A DNA stretch of 64,000 bases from Oribacterium asaccharolyticum ACB7 (lineage in GTDB: Bacteria > Bacillota > Clostridia > Lachnospirales > Lachnospiraceae): assembly GCF_000238075.1 (NCBI RefSeq), contig NZ_JH414504.1, positions 222,095 through 286,094 of the forward strand, given 5' to 3'. Each line of letters begins with the position of its first letter. Within the stretch, counting starts at the first letter, position 1. Position numbers and translations under genes: made by a program. The notes under the pieces are model-generated. The model was not told where the DNA came from, made no database searches, and saw nothing but the letters and a program-made list of their open reading frames with translations. Shown in pieces: positions 1 through 8,820 of the stretch.

Positions 1-1
1 A

Positions 2-436
2 TGGAAATGTAGAGCGCACCAAGACTCGATTGTAAAAATAAAGCGCAGGCTAAAAGAACTGACCTGTAGGAAAACGCCTGGAAAAGTAAGGGAGAAGATA
101 GAGAAAATCAATCAGGTAACAAGAGGATGGATTAACTATTATGCCCTTGGCTCCATGAAAACAGCGATGACAGCGATTGACGCACATTTACGGACAAGGC
201 TTCGGGTTATTATTTGGAAGCGGTGGAAAGTACCAAAGAAGCGACAGTGGGGCTTGCAGAAACTGGGAATAGGCAAGGACCTTGCGAGGCTAACCTCATA
301 CTGTGGTGACCGCTACCAATGGGTTGTCACGAAGACGTGTGTTGTAAGAGCAATCTCTGAGGAAGTGCTTGCGAAAGCAGGACTAATAAGTTGTCTCGAA
401 TATTATAATAAGCGTCATGCCTTGAAGTTATGTTGA
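2..436 (+). CDS. ltrA: Group II intron reverse transcriptase/maturase, C-terminal part (5' end outside window)
   Basis: The reading frame is open from base 2 and ends at the TGA at 434-436, so only the last ~144 residues are seen. They match the maturase-specific (domain X/GIIM) end of bacterial group II intron proteins: the motif around RGWINYY, then HLRTRLR, IWKRWK and LGIGKDLAR. Proteins of this family splice their own intron and, with the RT domain, drive retrohoming into DNA targets. The N-terminal RT domain lies upstream of the window and cannot be judged. Intron RNA domains V and VI follow directly. An internal ATG at 155 is not the true start. Confidence 0.9.
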   Translation, partial: WKCRAHQDSIVKIKRRLKELTCRKTPGKVREKIEKINQVTRGWINYYALGSMKTAMTAIDAHLRTRLRVIIWKRWKVPKKRQWGLQKLGIGKDLARLTSYCGDRYQWVVTKTCVVRAISEEVLAKAGLISCLEYYNKRHALKLC

Positions 437-504
437 ACCGCCGTATGCCGAACGGCACGTACTGGTGGTGTGAGAGGGGGATTAAATTCCCCCTACTCGA
501 TTAT
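435..504 (+). mobile_element. Group II intron 3' end: RNA domains V and VI
   Basis: Just after the maturase stop codon the sequence folds as a group II intron tail. A domain V-like hairpin pairs ACCGCC with GGTGGT around an inner TGCC-GAAC-GGCA helix (about 435-471). A second hairpin follows with GAG-GGGGG paired to CCCCC-CTC (about 472-500), as expected for domain VI with its branch-point A. The 3' splice boundary is placed near 504 by analogy with bacterial introns whose ends read CTACTCGATT; the exact base is inferred. The exon begins about 38 bases before the CYTH gene. Confidence 0.7.
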
Positions 505-541
505 AGTGTGGCTTTCAGCTGATTTATTAAAGAGGGAAAAT

Positions 542-1021
542 ATGGGAGTGGAAATTGAGAGGAAGTGGCTTGTTACAGAAGAAAGTTTAAGTAAGGAGCA
601 GACTATCCGGAAAGATGAATTAGATTATTCGGATATGGAACAGGGGTACTTGTGCAGAAATCCTGTTGTTCGCATTCGAAAAGCAAAGTACAAGGATGGG
701 CGTACAGAGTTTATCCTTTGCTATAAGGGAAAGGGTTTATTGGAAAGAGAGGAGTATAATCTTCCTCTCACAGAAGAAGCCTATTTTATGCTGAGAGGGA
801 AAATAGAGGGAAGGCTCATTGAAAAGCGTAGATATCGGATTCCATACGGAAAGTATTGTATAGAATGGGATATTTTCAAAGCTGATTTAAAAGGATTAAT
901 GTATGCTGAAGTAGAATTTCCGTCCGGAGAGGAAGCACTAGCTTTTCATCCTCCCTCTTGGTTTTCACGAGAACTGACAGGAGAAGCCGGATACAGCAAT
1001 GCGGATTTGGCTTTTCAATAG
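542..1021 (+). CDS. CYTH domain protein (triphosphate tunnel metalloenzyme-like)
   Basis: A 159-residue protein. The N-terminus has the CYTH signature EIERKWLV, followed by the charged strands VVRIRKAKY, FILCYKGKG and REEYNLPL, and IEWDIFK and YAEVEFPS near the end. These acidic and basic residues line the tunnel of triphosphate tunnel metalloenzymes, which hydrolyse tripolyphosphate or related triphosphates; the actual substrate is unknown here. The ATG at 542 follows AGAGGGAAA and is preferred over an in-frame upstream start at 470, which would lie inside the intron RNA. No partner gene is near; the group II intron ends just upstream. Confidence 0.85.
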   Translation: MGVEIERKWLVTEESLSKEQTIRKDELDYSDMEQGYLCRNPVVRIRKAKYKDGRTEFILCYKGKGLLEREEYNLPLTEEAYFMLRGKIEGRLIEKRRYRIPYGKYCIEWDIFKADLKGLMYAEVEFPSGEEALAFHPPSWFSRELTGEAGYSNADLAFQ

Positions 1022-1077
1022 AAGCGGAAAAGTTATGATTAAATTCCTGACGAGATGCAGGATTTTTCCTCTTTTTC

Positions 1078-1106
1078 TTGCAAGAATGCAGTGAAAATGC
1101 TATACT
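1078..1106 (+). promoter_or_regulatory. Sigma-A-type promoter for tig
   Basis: TTGCAA (1078-1083), a 17-base spacer and TATACT (1101-1106). Transcription would start near 1113, giving a leader of about 100 bases before trigger factor. Confidence 0.7.
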
Positions 1107-1111
1107 TGTCC

Positions 1112-1150
1112 CTCGAAAGCTCTGCCGGTGGCGGAGTCCGGCAGAACGAG
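1112..1150 (+). other. Leader hairpin in the tig 5' UTR
   Basis: CTGCCGG (1122-1128) pairs perfectly with CCGGCAG (1138-1144), and CTCG (1112-1115) with CGAG (1147-1150). There is no U-run after it, so it is not a terminator. It could stabilise the 5' end of the transcript or be regulatory; this is inference. Confidence 0.4.
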
Positions 1151-1213
1151 AATTTGGACGCGGATTAAGCGAACTGCTCGTTATAAAAGAAAATTTGTTT
1201 GGAGGTATGCGCA

Positions 1214-2548
1214 ATGAGCGTAAAAGTAGAAAATCTTGAGAAGAGTATGGCTAAGCTTACCGTTACGGTAGCGGCACAGGAATTTGAAGAGGCAGTAGAG
1301 AAGGCTTATCAGAGAACAAAGTCTCGTTATAATGTTCCGGGATTTCGTAAGGGAAAAGCTACAAGGAAGATGATTGAAAAGACCTATGGTGCGCAGGTTT
1401 TCTATGATACAGCTTTAAATGAGGTTTTAGACCGTCGTTATCCCGAGGCGGCAAAAGAGTCCGGCTTAGACATTGTATCCCGTCCTGAAATTGAAATTTC
1501 TGAAATTGCGGAAGGTAAGGATTTGGTATTTACGGCAACCGTTGCCGTTCGCCCGGAGGTAAAACTCGGTGAATATTTCGGTGTAGAGGCTGAGAAGGCG
1601 GATGTTTCCGTTTCCGCAAAGGAAGTAACGGAGAGATTAAACAAAGAGTTGGAAAAGAATGCAAGAATGATTGATGTCGATCGTGCTATCAAGAAGAACG
1701 ACATTGCCACCATCGATTTTGTAGGTTCCGTTAACGGTAAGGAATTTGCCGGAGGAAGAGGCGAGGATTATCCTCTTACCATCGGTTCCGGTACTTTTAT
1801 TCCCGGATTTGAAGATCAGCTCATCGGGGTGAAGGCCGGAGAAAGCGTAGATGTAAAGGTTACCTTCCCGGAAAACTACGGTGCAAAGGAGCTTGCTGGT
1901 AAAGAAGCTGTCTTCAAAGTAACGGTTAAGCTGGTAAAGGAAAAGCAGGTTCCGAAGGCGGATGACGAGTTTGCGGCTGAGGTTTCCGAGTTTGAAACCT
2001 TAGACGAGTTCAAGAAGGATTTAAAGAAGCAGATTAAGGAAGAAAAGGAAAAGAGAGCTACATCCGAAGTGGAAAATAACGTCATTGCCAAGGTGGTGGA
2101 GAATGCTACAGTTGAGCTTCCCGAGCCTATGGTGGCTACGCAGTTGGATCAGATGTTCTATGATTACGGAAGACGTATGGAACAGCAGGGAATTCCTATG
2201 GAGCAGTATATGCAGATTACAGGATTGACTCCGGCTGCGTTAAAGGAACAGATGAGAGAATCCGCTATTGCAAACATCAAGAATTCTTTGGTTCTCGATG
2301 CAATTCAGAAGAAGGAAGGCATTGAGGTTTCGGAGGAGAAGCTTGAGGAAGAACTGCAGAGAATCAGTGATCAATATCGTATGAAAAAAGAGGATTTTGT
2401 TAAGACAATCACTGATTCGCAGAAGGAATCCATCAAAAGAGAATTGAATATTCAAGCGACAATTGACGCTTTGGTTTCCAAGGCAAAGCTTGTAAAACCG
2501 GAAAAGAAGTCCAAGAAAGAAGAAAAGGCTGAGAAAGAAGAGGCATAA
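1214..2548 (+). CDS. tig: Trigger factor, ribosome-associated chaperone and prolyl isomerase
   Basis: A 444-residue trigger factor that binds nascent chains at the ribosome exit tunnel. The N-terminal ribosome-binding domain carries the signature PGFRKGKA near residue 45. The central FKBP-type PPIase domain runs from about residue 155 to 245 (IATIDFVGSVNGKEF, IGSGTFIPGFEDQL). A helical C-terminal substrate domain follows and ends in a lysine/glutamate-rich tail. ATG 1214 lies 7 bases after GGAGGT (1201-1206); the in-frame ATG at 1199 would precede this RBS and is rejected. The gene has its own promoter and terminator and sits before clpP-clpX, a common order in Firmicutes. Confidence 0.97.
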   Translation: MSVKVENLEKSMAKLTVTVAAQEFEEAVEKAYQRTKSRYNVPGFRKGKATRKMIEKTYGAQVFYDTALNEVLDRRYPEAAKESGLDIVSRPEIEISEIAEGKDLVFTATVAVRPEVKLGEYFGVEAEKADVSVSAKEVTERLNKELEKNARMIDVDRAIKKNDIATIDFVGSVNGKEFAGGRGEDYPLTIGSGTFIPGFEDQLIGVKAGESVDVKVTFPENYGAKELAGKEAVFKVTVKLVKEKQVPKADDEFAAEVSEFETLDEFKKDLKKQIKEEKEKRATSEVENNVIAKVVENATVELPEPMVATQLDQMFYDYGRRMEQQGIPMEQYMQITGLTPAALKEQMRESAIANIKNSLVLDAIQKKEGIEVSEEKLEEELQRISDQYRMKKEDFVKTITDSQKESIKRELNIQATIDALVSKAKLVKPEKKSKKEEKAEKEEA

Positions 2549-2649
2549 TTTTGCTTTTCTTTTGAACTTAACTAAAAAAGAAGTAATGTGTGCCTTGTTC
2601 ACGATGCTTATTATGAACATACGTCCATGCACTTTACGGTGGGCGGGAA

Positions 2650-2684
2650 AAGACAGTCGGGAATTTTTCGACTGTCTTTTTCTT
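2650..2684 (+). terminator. Rho-independent terminator of tig
   Basis: GACAGTCG (2652-2659) pairs with CGACTGTC (2669-2676), followed by TTTTTCTT. This separates tig from clpP. Confidence 0.85.
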
Positions 2685-2755
2685 AAACTATGGGTTTATA
2701 GGGGGATTATTTTTTCTGTGCTAAGATAAGACAGGTACACTATAAGGAGGTAAAA

Positions 2756-3394
2756 ATGAAAGAATATACATTTCCACAAAATATAACTACGATACCCTAT
2801 GTCATTCAGTCTACCAGCAGAGGAGAGCGTTCTTATGATATTTTCTCCAGACTGCTGAATGAGCGTATTGTTTTTCTGGGAGATGAGGTGAACAGTGATA
2901 CTGCATCTCTTGTGATTGCTCAGCTTCTTTTCTTGGAGTCAGAGGATCCGGATAAGGATATTTCCCTCTATATTAATTCTCCGGGAGGTTCCGTTACGGC
3001 AGGAATGGGAATCTATGACACTATGCAGTACATCAAGTGTGATGTTTCGACCATCTGTGTCGGTATGGCCGCATCTATGGGTGCGTTTCTTCTTGCGGGC
3101 GGGACAAAGGGAAAGAGAATGATTCTTCCCAATGCGGAGGTTATGATTCATCAGCCCTCCGGAGGTGCCCAAGGACAGGCTACTGAGATTCAAATTACTG
3201 CGGAATGGATTTTAAGAACCAAGAAGAACTTAGCGAAAATTCTCGCAGAAAACTGTAAACAGCCGTTTGAAAAGGTGCTGGCGGATACGGAAAGAGATTA
3301 CTGGATGACTGCGGAGCAGGCTTTGGAGTACGGCCTCGTGGATCATATTTTTGAGAAGCGCAGTAAGAATGAAGATTCCAAGGAGAAAAAATAA
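2756..3394 (+). CDS. clpP: ATP-dependent Clp protease proteolytic subunit
   Basis: A 212-residue serine peptidase that forms the ClpP tetradecamer and degrades substrates unfolded by ClpX. The catalytic triad is visible as Ser107 (GMAASMGAF), His132 (MIHQP) and Asp181 (ERDYWM). The oxyanion-hole region YINSPGGSV lies at residues 72-80. Length and motifs are typical. The start follows a perfect AAGGAGG at 2744-2750. clpX begins 3 bases after the stop, so protease and unfoldase are co-transcribed. Confidence 0.98.
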   Translation: MKEYTFPQNITTIPYVIQSTSRGERSYDIFSRLLNERIVFLGDEVNSDTASLVIAQLLFLESEDPDKDISLYINSPGGSVTAGMGIYDTMQYIKCDVSTICVGMAASMGAFLLAGGTKGKRMILPNAEVMIHQPSGGAQGQATEIQITAEWILRTKKNLAKILAENCKQPFEKVLADTERDYWMTAEQALEYGLVDHIFEKRSKNEDSKEKK

Positions 3395-3397
3395 GAT

Positions 3398-4714
3398 ATG
3401 GCTATGAAACCGGATGATAAAGTAAGATGTTCCTTTTGCGGGAAATCGTCCAAACAAGTCAGGAAAATGATTGCCGGCTTGAACAATACCTATATTTGCG
3501 ATGAGTGTGTCGAGCTTTGCCAGGAAATCTTTGATGAAGAAATGGGGGGAGAAGCATCGGGAGGAGAAATTTCGGATTTACACCTCCTGAAGCCCAGAGA
3601 AATCAAAGAATTTTTGGATGAATATGTGATTGGACAGGAGGAGGCCAAGAAGGTTCTTTCCGTTGCCGTTTACAATCACTATAAGCGAATCATGTCTAAG
3701 GTTAGGGATATTGATGTACAAAAGTCCAATATTCTGATGATTGGACCGACCGGAACGGGAAAAACCTATCTTGCACAGACTTTGGCCAAGATTTTGGGCG
3801 TTCCCTTTGCCATTGCCGATGCAACAGCTTTGACCGAAGCCGGCTATGTGGGAGAGGATGTTGAAAATATCCTTTTAAAGCTGATTCAGGCTGCGGACTA
3901 TGATGTTGCCCGTGCGGAAATCGGAATCATTTACATCGATGAAATTGATAAGATTACGAAGAAGTCGGAAAATGTTTCCATTACCCGAGATGTTTCCGGT
4001 GAGGGTGTGCAACAGGCTCTCCTTAAGATTTTGGAGGGAACCGTTGCTTCTGTTCCTCCTCAGGGAGGGAGAAAGCATCCTCAGCAGGAGCTTATTCAGA
4101 TTGATACTACGAACATTCTCTTTATTTGCGGCGGTGCTTTTGATGGATTGGAGCACATCATTGAGAAGAGAATTGCGTCCGGATCGATTGGCTTTGGCGC
4201 GGAGATTGTAGAGAAAAACAGAAATAATTATGACGATATTTTAAAGCAGGTTCAGCCGGAAGATCTTACCAAATTTGGTCTGATACCGGAATTTATCGGT
4301 CGAGTTCCCGTGGACGTGGAGCTTTCCAGTCATGATGTGGACAGCTTGAAGCGTATCCTAACTACTCCGAAGAATGCTTTGGTGAAGCAGTATCAAAAGC
4401 TCTTTGAGATGGATGGGGTAGATCTTCATTTTAGCGATGATGCTATTTCCGCCATTGCAGAAAAGGCGGTACAGCGGAAAACCGGAGCAAGAGGACTTCG
4501 TTCCATCATGGAAGGTATGATGACGGAAATCATGTATGACATTCCTTCTGATGAAGCAATTTGTGATGTGGAAATCACGAAAGACGTTGTGGAAGATGGA
4601 GCAAAACCGCTGATTACAAAGGATGAAACAAAGCGCAGAGAACGCTATGAACTCTTTCAGGCAAGCAATAAGGAAAGCTTAAAAGAGAAAAAGGCGTCTA
4701 AGAAAAGAGGATAA
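3398..4714 (+). CDS. clpX: ATP-dependent Clp protease ATP-binding subunit ClpX
   Basis: A 438-residue AAA+ unfoldase that selects substrates and feeds them to ClpP. The N-terminal zinc-binding domain has Cys11, Cys14, Cys34 and Cys37. Walker A is GPTGTGKT at 116-123, Walker B is IIYIDEIDK, and the C-terminal region has the sensor-2 motif KTGARGLRS. Length is normal for ClpX. It lies between clpP and engB with almost no spacing. The lon gene that often separates clpX from engB in Firmicutes is absent. Confidence 0.98.
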   Translation: MAMKPDDKVRCSFCGKSSKQVRKMIAGLNNTYICDECVELCQEIFDEEMGGEASGGEISDLHLLKPREIKEFLDEYVIGQEEAKKVLSVAVYNHYKRIMSKVRDIDVQKSNILMIGPTGTGKTYLAQTLAKILGVPFAIADATALTEAGYVGEDVENILLKLIQAADYDVARAEIGIIYIDEIDKITKKSENVSITRDVSGEGVQQALLKILEGTVASVPPQGGRKHPQQELIQIDTTNILFICGGAFDGLEHIIEKRIASGSIGFGAEIVEKNRNNYDDILKQVQPEDLTKFGLIPEFIGRVPVDVELSSHDVDSLKRILTTPKNALVKQYQKLFEMDGVDLHFSDDAISAIAEKAVQRKTGARGLRSIMEGMMTEIMYDIPSDEAICDVEITKDVVEDGAKPLITKDETKRRERYELFQASNKESLKEKKASKKRG

Positions 4715-4715
4715 T

Positions 4716-5351
4716 ATGGTAATCCGTTCTGTTGAGCTTCCCTTTGTCTGTGGAGTGAAGTCGACTTTACCGAAGACAGGGAGACCGGAATTTGTTCTTG
4801 CAGGGCGTTCTAATGTGGGAAAATCATCTTTTATCAATGCCCTGGTGGAAAGAAAGTCTTTTGCCAGAACCTCTTCTACTCCCGGAAAAACCAGAACCAT
4901 TAATTTTTATAATGTGAACGACAGCTTTTATCTGGTTGATCTTCCCGGCTATGGATATGCGAAGACCGGTCCTGTTGAACAGGAAAAGTGGGACAGAATG
5001 ATTCGTCGTTACTTGGAAAGCGGAGAAGATATTGAAGAAGTCGTTCTCCTTCTGGATGCAAGGCGGATTCCGAATGAAAAAGATTTACAGATGTTTTCCT
5101 GGATTCTTTCCACTACCGGTTATGAACCAATAGTAGTAATCACCAAGATGGATAAACTGAAGCGTTCCGAGCGGGCAAAGGCTTTAAAAGAGATTCGGGC
5201 AAAGCTTGGAGCAAGTAAAGAATGCATGATGATTCCGTTTTCTTCGGAAACGAAAGAGGGAAGAATAGAATTTCTCGACCTGGTAGAAAAGATATTGGAA
5301 ACAGAAGAGGCTGAGAAAGAAATTGCAGAAAAAGAGCAAGAAAAGAATTGA
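4716..5351 (+). CDS. engB: Ribosome biogenesis GTPase EngB (YsxC/YihA)
   Basis: A 211-residue TRAFAC GTPase needed for assembly of the large ribosomal subunit. G motifs are complete: G1 GRSNVGKSS, the G2 threonines in STPGKTRTINFY, G3 DLPGYGYA, G4 TKMD and G5 SSE. The C-terminal tail is rich in Glu and Lys. The ATG comes one base after the clpX stop, indicating an operon. The infC promoter overlaps its last codons. Confidence 0.97.
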   Translation: MVIRSVELPFVCGVKSTLPKTGRPEFVLAGRSNVGKSSFINALVERKSFARTSSTPGKTRTINFYNVNDSFYLVDLPGYGYAKTGPVEQEKWDRMIRRYLESGEDIEEVVLLLDARRIPNEKDLQMFSWILSTTGYEPIVVITKMDKLKRSERAKALKEIRAKLGASKECMMIPFSSETKEGRIEFLDLVEKILETEEAEKEIAEKEQEKN

Positions 5352-5376
5352 CAAGAGATGCTTTTCTTGCTAGAAT
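5348..5376 (+). promoter_or_regulatory. Consensus promoter of the infC-rpmI-rplT operon
   Basis: TTGACA (5348-5353), a 17-base spacer and TAGAAT (5371-5376). The -35 box overlaps the engB stop codon. Transcription would start near 5383, leaving a leader of about 240 bases before infC. Confidence 0.85.
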
Positions 5377-5382
5377 TACACA

Positions 5383-5621
5383 GTCTTATGACAGGAAAGT
5401 AGGTATCCACCTCACCTCGGCAGAAAGCTGACCCGGGTTTAAATTGATTATTTACTCTGTATATTTTCAATGGTGGATTGGCTTTCAATCCACCATATTT
5501 TTTGTGGAAATGCTATTTATAGCAGAGCACTAAGGTGAGTGAAAGATTTCACAGGATTATCGTACGGGAGTGCGATATCTCGTTCACCGGAAACCGGAGA
5601 TTTTAGTACAGAGAGGAGCTT
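5383..5621 (+). promoter_or_regulatory. infC leader, likely ribosomal-protein-type attenuator
   Basis: The ~240-base leader holds several small hairpins and one strong terminator-like hairpin (listed separately), then about 118 bases before the infC RBS. In Bacillus the infC-rpmI-rplT leader is a transcription attenuator bound by L20. The same layout here (long leader, internal terminator, rplT as last gene) suggests the same autoregulation. The L20-binding fold itself was not verified base by base. Confidence 0.5.
5471..5503 (+). terminator. Attenuator hairpin inside the infC leader
   Basis: TGGTGGATTG (5471-5480) pairs perfectly with CAATCCACCA (5486-5495), followed by TATTTTTTG. It sits between the promoter and infC, so it can only act as a conditional terminator. 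Confidence 0.75.
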
Positions 5622-6143
5622 ATGGCAGCTAAAAAGAATGCGGAATTGGAAATTAACGAGCAGATAAGGGACAAAGAAGTCAGAGTTATCGGGGCTGAAG
5701 GAGAACAGCTTGGTGTTATGCCTGTTCGAGAAGCACAGCAGTTGGCACACGATGCGGATTTAGACCTCATTAAGATTGCGGCGACGGCAACCCCTCCTGT
5801 AGTTCGTATTGCGGACTACGGAAAGTATCGTTATGAACTTTTGCGCAAGGAAAAAGAGGCCAGAAAGAACCAGCATACTACAGAGTTGAAAGAGATTCGT
5901 ATGACACCGAACATTGATACCAATGATTTGAATACGAAGCTTGCTGCAGCTCGGAAGTTCTTGGAAAAGGGAAACAAGGTAAAGATTGCTCTGCGTTTCC
6001 GTGGAAGAGAGATGTCCAGAATGAATCAGTCCAAGTATATCCTGGATGATTTTGGAGAGAAGCTTTCCGACATCGCGATTGTAGATAAGTCTGCTAAGGT
6101 TGAAGGAAGAAATATGGCAGTGGTTTTAAGCCCTAAAAAGTAA
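5622..6143 (+). CDS. infC: Translation initiation factor IF-3
   Basis: A 173-residue IF-3. The N-domain begins at [13 protein letters not shown] and ends in the basic linker [17 protein letters not shown]; the C-domain runs from [10 protein letters not shown] to the end with [13 protein letters not shown]. It binds the 30S subunit, prevents 50S joining and checks start codon pairing. The start is ATG after GAGAGGAG; many infC genes use rare AUU starts, so the ATG is worth noting. It is first in the infC-rpmI-rplT operon. Confidence 0.97.
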   Translation: MAAKKNAELEINEQIRDKEVRVIGAEGEQLGVMPVREAQQLAHDADLDLIKIAATATPPVVRIADYGKYRYELLRKEKEARKNQHTTELKEIRMTPNIDTNDLNTKLAAARKFLEKGNKVKIALRFRGREMSRMNQSKYILDDFGEKLSDIAIVDKSAKVEGRNMAVVLSPKK

Positions 6144-6160
6144 ATTCACAGGAGGCAAAT

Positions 6161-6364
6161 ATGGCAAAGTTAAAGCTGAAAACAAAGAGAGCTGCAAAGA
6201 AGCGCTTTAAGTTAACCGGTACAGGCAAGTTAGTAAGAAATAAGGCATTTAAGTCTCATATCCTTACCAAGAAGTCTACGAAGAGAAAGAGAAACTTGAG
6301 AAAAGACATCGTAGTTGACCATACCAACGAAAAGGTAATGAAGAAGATTCTTCCTTATCTGTAA
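6161..6364 (+). CDS. rpmI: Large ribosomal subunit protein bL35
   Basis: A 67-residue, very basic protein with the L35 signature [13 protein letters not shown] at the N-terminus and [16 protein letters not shown] in the middle. Preceded by AGGAGG, 17 bases after infC, and followed by rplT: the standard operon order. Confidence 0.97.
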   Translation: MAKLKLKTKRAAKKRFKLTGTGKLVRNKAFKSHILTKKSTKRKRNLRKDIVVDHTNEKVMKKILPYL

Positions 6365-6389
6365 AGTGTGAGTAGAATAGGAGGATGAA

Positions 6390-6740
6390 ATGAGAATTAA
6401 AGGTGGTTTAAACGCAAAGAAAAAGCATAATCGTGTATTAAAATTAGCTAAGGGCTATAGAGGCGCAAGATCCAAGCAGTATAGAATTGCTAAGCAGAGT
6501 GTTATGCGTGCTCTTACAGAGGCTTACAAGGGACGTAAGGAAAGAAAGAGACAGTTCAGACAGCTCTGGATTGCCAGAATCAATGCTGCAGCAAGATTAA
6601 ACGGTCTTTCCTACTCGAAGCTCATGTTTGGATTAAAGAGCGCAGGCATCGAGATGAACAGAAAGATGCTTTCCGAAGTTGCTATTGCCGATCCGGAAGG
6701 ATTTAAGGCATTGTGCGACAGCGCAAAGGCTAAATTATAA
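6390..6740 (+). CDS. rplT: Large ribosomal subunit protein bL20
   Basis: A 116-residue L20 protein. The basic N-terminal extension ([19 protein letters not shown]) threads into 23S rRNA, and the C-terminal globular half begins around [13 protein letters not shown]. It is needed early in 50S assembly and, by analogy with Bacillus, may bind the infC leader to repress its own operon. Last gene of the operon. Confidence 0.97.
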   Translation: MRIKGGLNAKKKHNRVLKLAKGYRGARSKQYRIAKQSVMRALTEAYKGRKERKRQFRQLWIARINAAARLNGLSYSKLMFGLKSAGIEMNRKMLSEVAIADPEGFKALCDSAKAKL

Positions 6741-6819
6741 GAAAAATGACTGTCTATCTGTGACAGTGAAGAACGAGTTCTTCTTCGCTTAACAGGAGAT
6801 TTATTGTAAGTAAGAATAA

Positions 6820-6853
6820 GATGCCGGGACATGGTTCTCGGTATCTTTTTTTA
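6820..6853 (+). terminator. Rho-independent terminator of the infC operon
   Basis: GATGCCGGGA pairs with TCTCGGTATC (G-U pairs allowed) around a short loop, followed by a run of seven T. Two smaller hairpins lie between rplT and this site. The rest of 6741-7143 has no gene that I can support. Confidence 0.8.
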
Positions 6854-7019
6854 GTAAAATTGAGAGAGAGTATGCATTATTTTGATTTCGCAAGACAGGC
6901 ATACCATACCGAGAATCCGATATCTTAGAATAGCTTTAGATAAAGTGGATTAGTTCCGGAATAGATAGTGTATTCAAATAAATGTAACATTTTATGAAAA
7001 AACACAATAATTCTATTTC

Positions 7020-7048
7020 TTGCGTTCTTGTTTAAAAGTTTTTATAAT
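7020..7048 (+). promoter_or_regulatory. Promoter for the rhodanese lipoprotein at 7144
   Basis: TTGCGT (7020-7025), a 17-base spacer and a perfect TATAAT (7043-7048). The leader is about 90 bases and ends in a purine-rich RBS (GAGGGGGG). No protein-coding signal was found between 6741 and 7143. Confidence 0.7.
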
Positions 7049-7143
7049 GGCAGGGTTGTTTTGAACTGTCTTGTTTTCTTTTTTAGAAGACAAGATAAGT
7101 TATAGGAAAACAAGAGAAGTTAGGAGAAAAGAGGGGGGTTAAG

Positions 7144-8274
7144 ATGAAGAAGAACTATGGAAAGATACTTCTTTCTGCCACACTGTTAGCAACTGCATTT
7201 TCTGCCTGCAGTAATGCAAAAAAGGCGGAGACAAGTGCTGTAAGTAGTGAGAAGACTACAGAAGCGACAAGTGAGAAAGCACAGGAGACGGAGAAGGCAA
7301 AGGAAACGGAAAAGGCTGGAGAGAAAGAAGCTGTGGATATTTCTTCTGTAAAGGAGGAGACTGTCTATGTTTCTGCCGATTATGTTAAAGCTTTACTGGA
7401 TTCCGGAAAAGATGTGAAGGTTTTAGAAGCTGCTTGGGGTCCTGTGGACGCGGATAAAGATTACAATAAGGCGCATATTCCCGGAGCTTTTCACGTCAAT
7501 ACGGACGATATCGAGGAAGAAAAGACATGGAACTTCCGTAGTCCGGAAGAGATTGAGAAACTCTTAAAGAACTATGGCATCACGAAAGATACTGTTGTTG
7601 TGACCTATGGAAATACGCCGGAAAATACGGCTGATGACAGACTGGCAGCTGTTCTTCTCTGGGCCGGTGTAGAAGATGTGAAGAATTTAAGCGGAGGTAT
7701 CGACGCATGGGTTAAGGCAGGTTTTGAGACAGAGAAACAGGTCAATGAGCCCGTTGCAACGAATGAAGATTTCGGCGTAAAGATTCCGGCACATCCCGAG
7801 TATGTTCTTAGCATTGATGAAGTAAAAGAGAAGATGAAGGACGATGCAAAGTTTAAACTTGTCAGCATTCGTTCCAAGGATGAGTTTTTAGGAAAGACTT
7901 CCGGTTATTCCTATATTGATAGAGCCGGTGAGCCTTTAGGTGCTGTATGGGGACACGATACCGATGACGGATCCTATAACAATGCGGACGGTACGGTAGT
8001 TGACCTTGCAAAGCTCGAAGAATATCTTGGGGAAAGCGGACTTTCTCTTGAGAAAAACGATATCGCTTTCTACTGCGGTACAGGTTGGAGAGCTTCCGTT
8101 CCCTTCCTGATTGCCCACGAGAACGGCTTTAAGAATGCCTACCTCTATGATGGCGGTTGGTTCCAGTGGCAGATGGATCCGGAGAACAAGGTTCAGCTTG
8201 GTGAGCCGGGCTCTTCCGATTATAAGGAAGTGCAGGTTAAGGATCTTCCTACGGATAAGGCGGCAAAGAAATAA
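7144..8274 (+). CDS. Rhodanese-like lipoprotein with two domains (sulfurtransferase)
   Basis: A 376-residue secreted lipoprotein. A type II signal peptide ends at the lipobox FSAC (Cys22). An Ala/Glu/Lys/Thr-rich linker runs to about residue 65, followed by two rhodanese modules (about 75-195 and 220-350). The second carries the active-site cysteine Cys311 in the loop YCGTGWRAS. In the first the equivalent position is YGNTPENTAD with no cysteine, so it is probably structural, as in SseA-type thiosulfate sulfurtransferases. It would act outside the membrane on sulfane sulfur or a similar donor; the substrate is unknown. A second, different rhodanese lipoprotein occurs at 13375 in the same cluster. 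Confidence 0.85.
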   Translation: MKKNYGKILLSATLLATAFSACSNAKKAETSAVSSEKTTEATSEKAQETEKAKETEKAGEKEAVDISSVKEETVYVSADYVKALLDSGKDVKVLEAAWGPVDADKDYNKAHIPGAFHVNTDDIEEEKTWNFRSPEEIEKLLKNYGITKDTVVVTYGNTPENTADDRLAAVLLWAGVEDVKNLSGGIDAWVKAGFETEKQVNEPVATNEDFGVKIPAHPEYVLSIDEVKEKMKDDAKFKLVSIRSKDEFLGKTSGYSYIDRAGEPLGAVWGHDTDDGSYNNADGTVVDLAKLEEYLGESGLSLEKNDIAFYCGTGWRASVPFLIAHENGFKNAYLYDGGWFQWQMDPENKVQLGEPGSSDYKEVQVKDLPTDKAAKK

Positions 8275-8283
8275 ACAGACGAG

Positions 8284-8330
8284 ATAGCACAGAAAGTAGA
8301 GGCAGTTTAAGACTTTCTGTGCTATTTTAT
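8284..8330 (+). terminator. Terminator after the rhodanese lipoprotein
   Basis: TAGCACAGAAAGT (8285-8297) pairs perfectly with ACTTTCTGTGCTA (8312-8324), followed by TTTTAT. The next gene starts only about ten bases after the stem, so read-through is probably needed to express it. Confidence 0.7.
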
Positions 8331-8334
8331 AAGG

Positions 8335-8820
8335 ATGAAAATGAGAAAAATAGTACTGTTAATCATACAAAAGATTTTCCTATTGGGAACAATACTCATG
8401 CTTCTTGCGCTTTACATTCTTCGCTATTTTACAATGCGAAAAATGGGCATGGCGCGCTATATGGTCTACTTTCGAGAGAAATGGAGCGGAAAAGAGCTGG
8501 GATACTTTTCCCTCTTACAGTGGAGTGTTTTAGTGATTTTACTGCTTCTTACTTTAGCCCTTTTTCTTATTATAAAGAGACTTTTCTTCTGTTTCAAGGG
8601 AAAAATTTTAAGAGAGAGGGGAGAAAAAGAGGCTTTTCCGCTTTTCCCCGTTTCTTACAGTGCAGTGCTTATCCTGTATTCTTTTCTTTACTTTTTTTCT
8701 CTTGTGGGATCTCCCGGAAGAGAATATACGGCAAGCCTTATTGTGCATGTCCTTATGCAGATTTTTTCCGTGCTATTCCTCTCGACATATTTAAGGAAGG
8801 GGACTCGGCATGAAAAATAA
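8335..8820 (+). CDS. Small integral membrane protein, unknown function
   Basis: A 161-residue protein with four predicted hydrophobic segments (about residues 5-30, 60-85, 105-125 and 135-152) and basic loops. I do not recognise the family. It overlaps the next gene (TVP38-like) by 11 bases, suggesting translational coupling and a shared membrane role. An alternative frame at 8319-8813 is less plausible because it has no RBS and no membrane pattern. The start could also be the ATG at 8341. Confidence 0.6.
   Translation: MKMRKIVLLIIQKIFLLGTILMLLALYILRYFTMRKMGMARYMVYFREKWSGKELGYFSLLQWSVLVILLLLTLALFLIIKRLFFCFKGKILRERGEKEAFPLFPVSYSAVLILYSFLYFFSLVGSPGREYTASLIVHVLMQIFSVLFLSTYLRKGTRHEK

Noticed and set aside
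470..541. Upstream in-frame start for the CYTH gene
   Set aside because: It lies inside the intron RNA domain VI and has no RBS; ATG 542 has one.
876..1214. 112-codon minus-strand frame
   Set aside because: It covers the CYTH end, the tig promoter and leader hairpin; no RBS or family match.
8319..8813. 164-codon frame overlapping the small membrane protein
   Set aside because: No RBS and no family pattern; the overlapping frame at 8335 has clear membrane helices and is coupled to the next gene.
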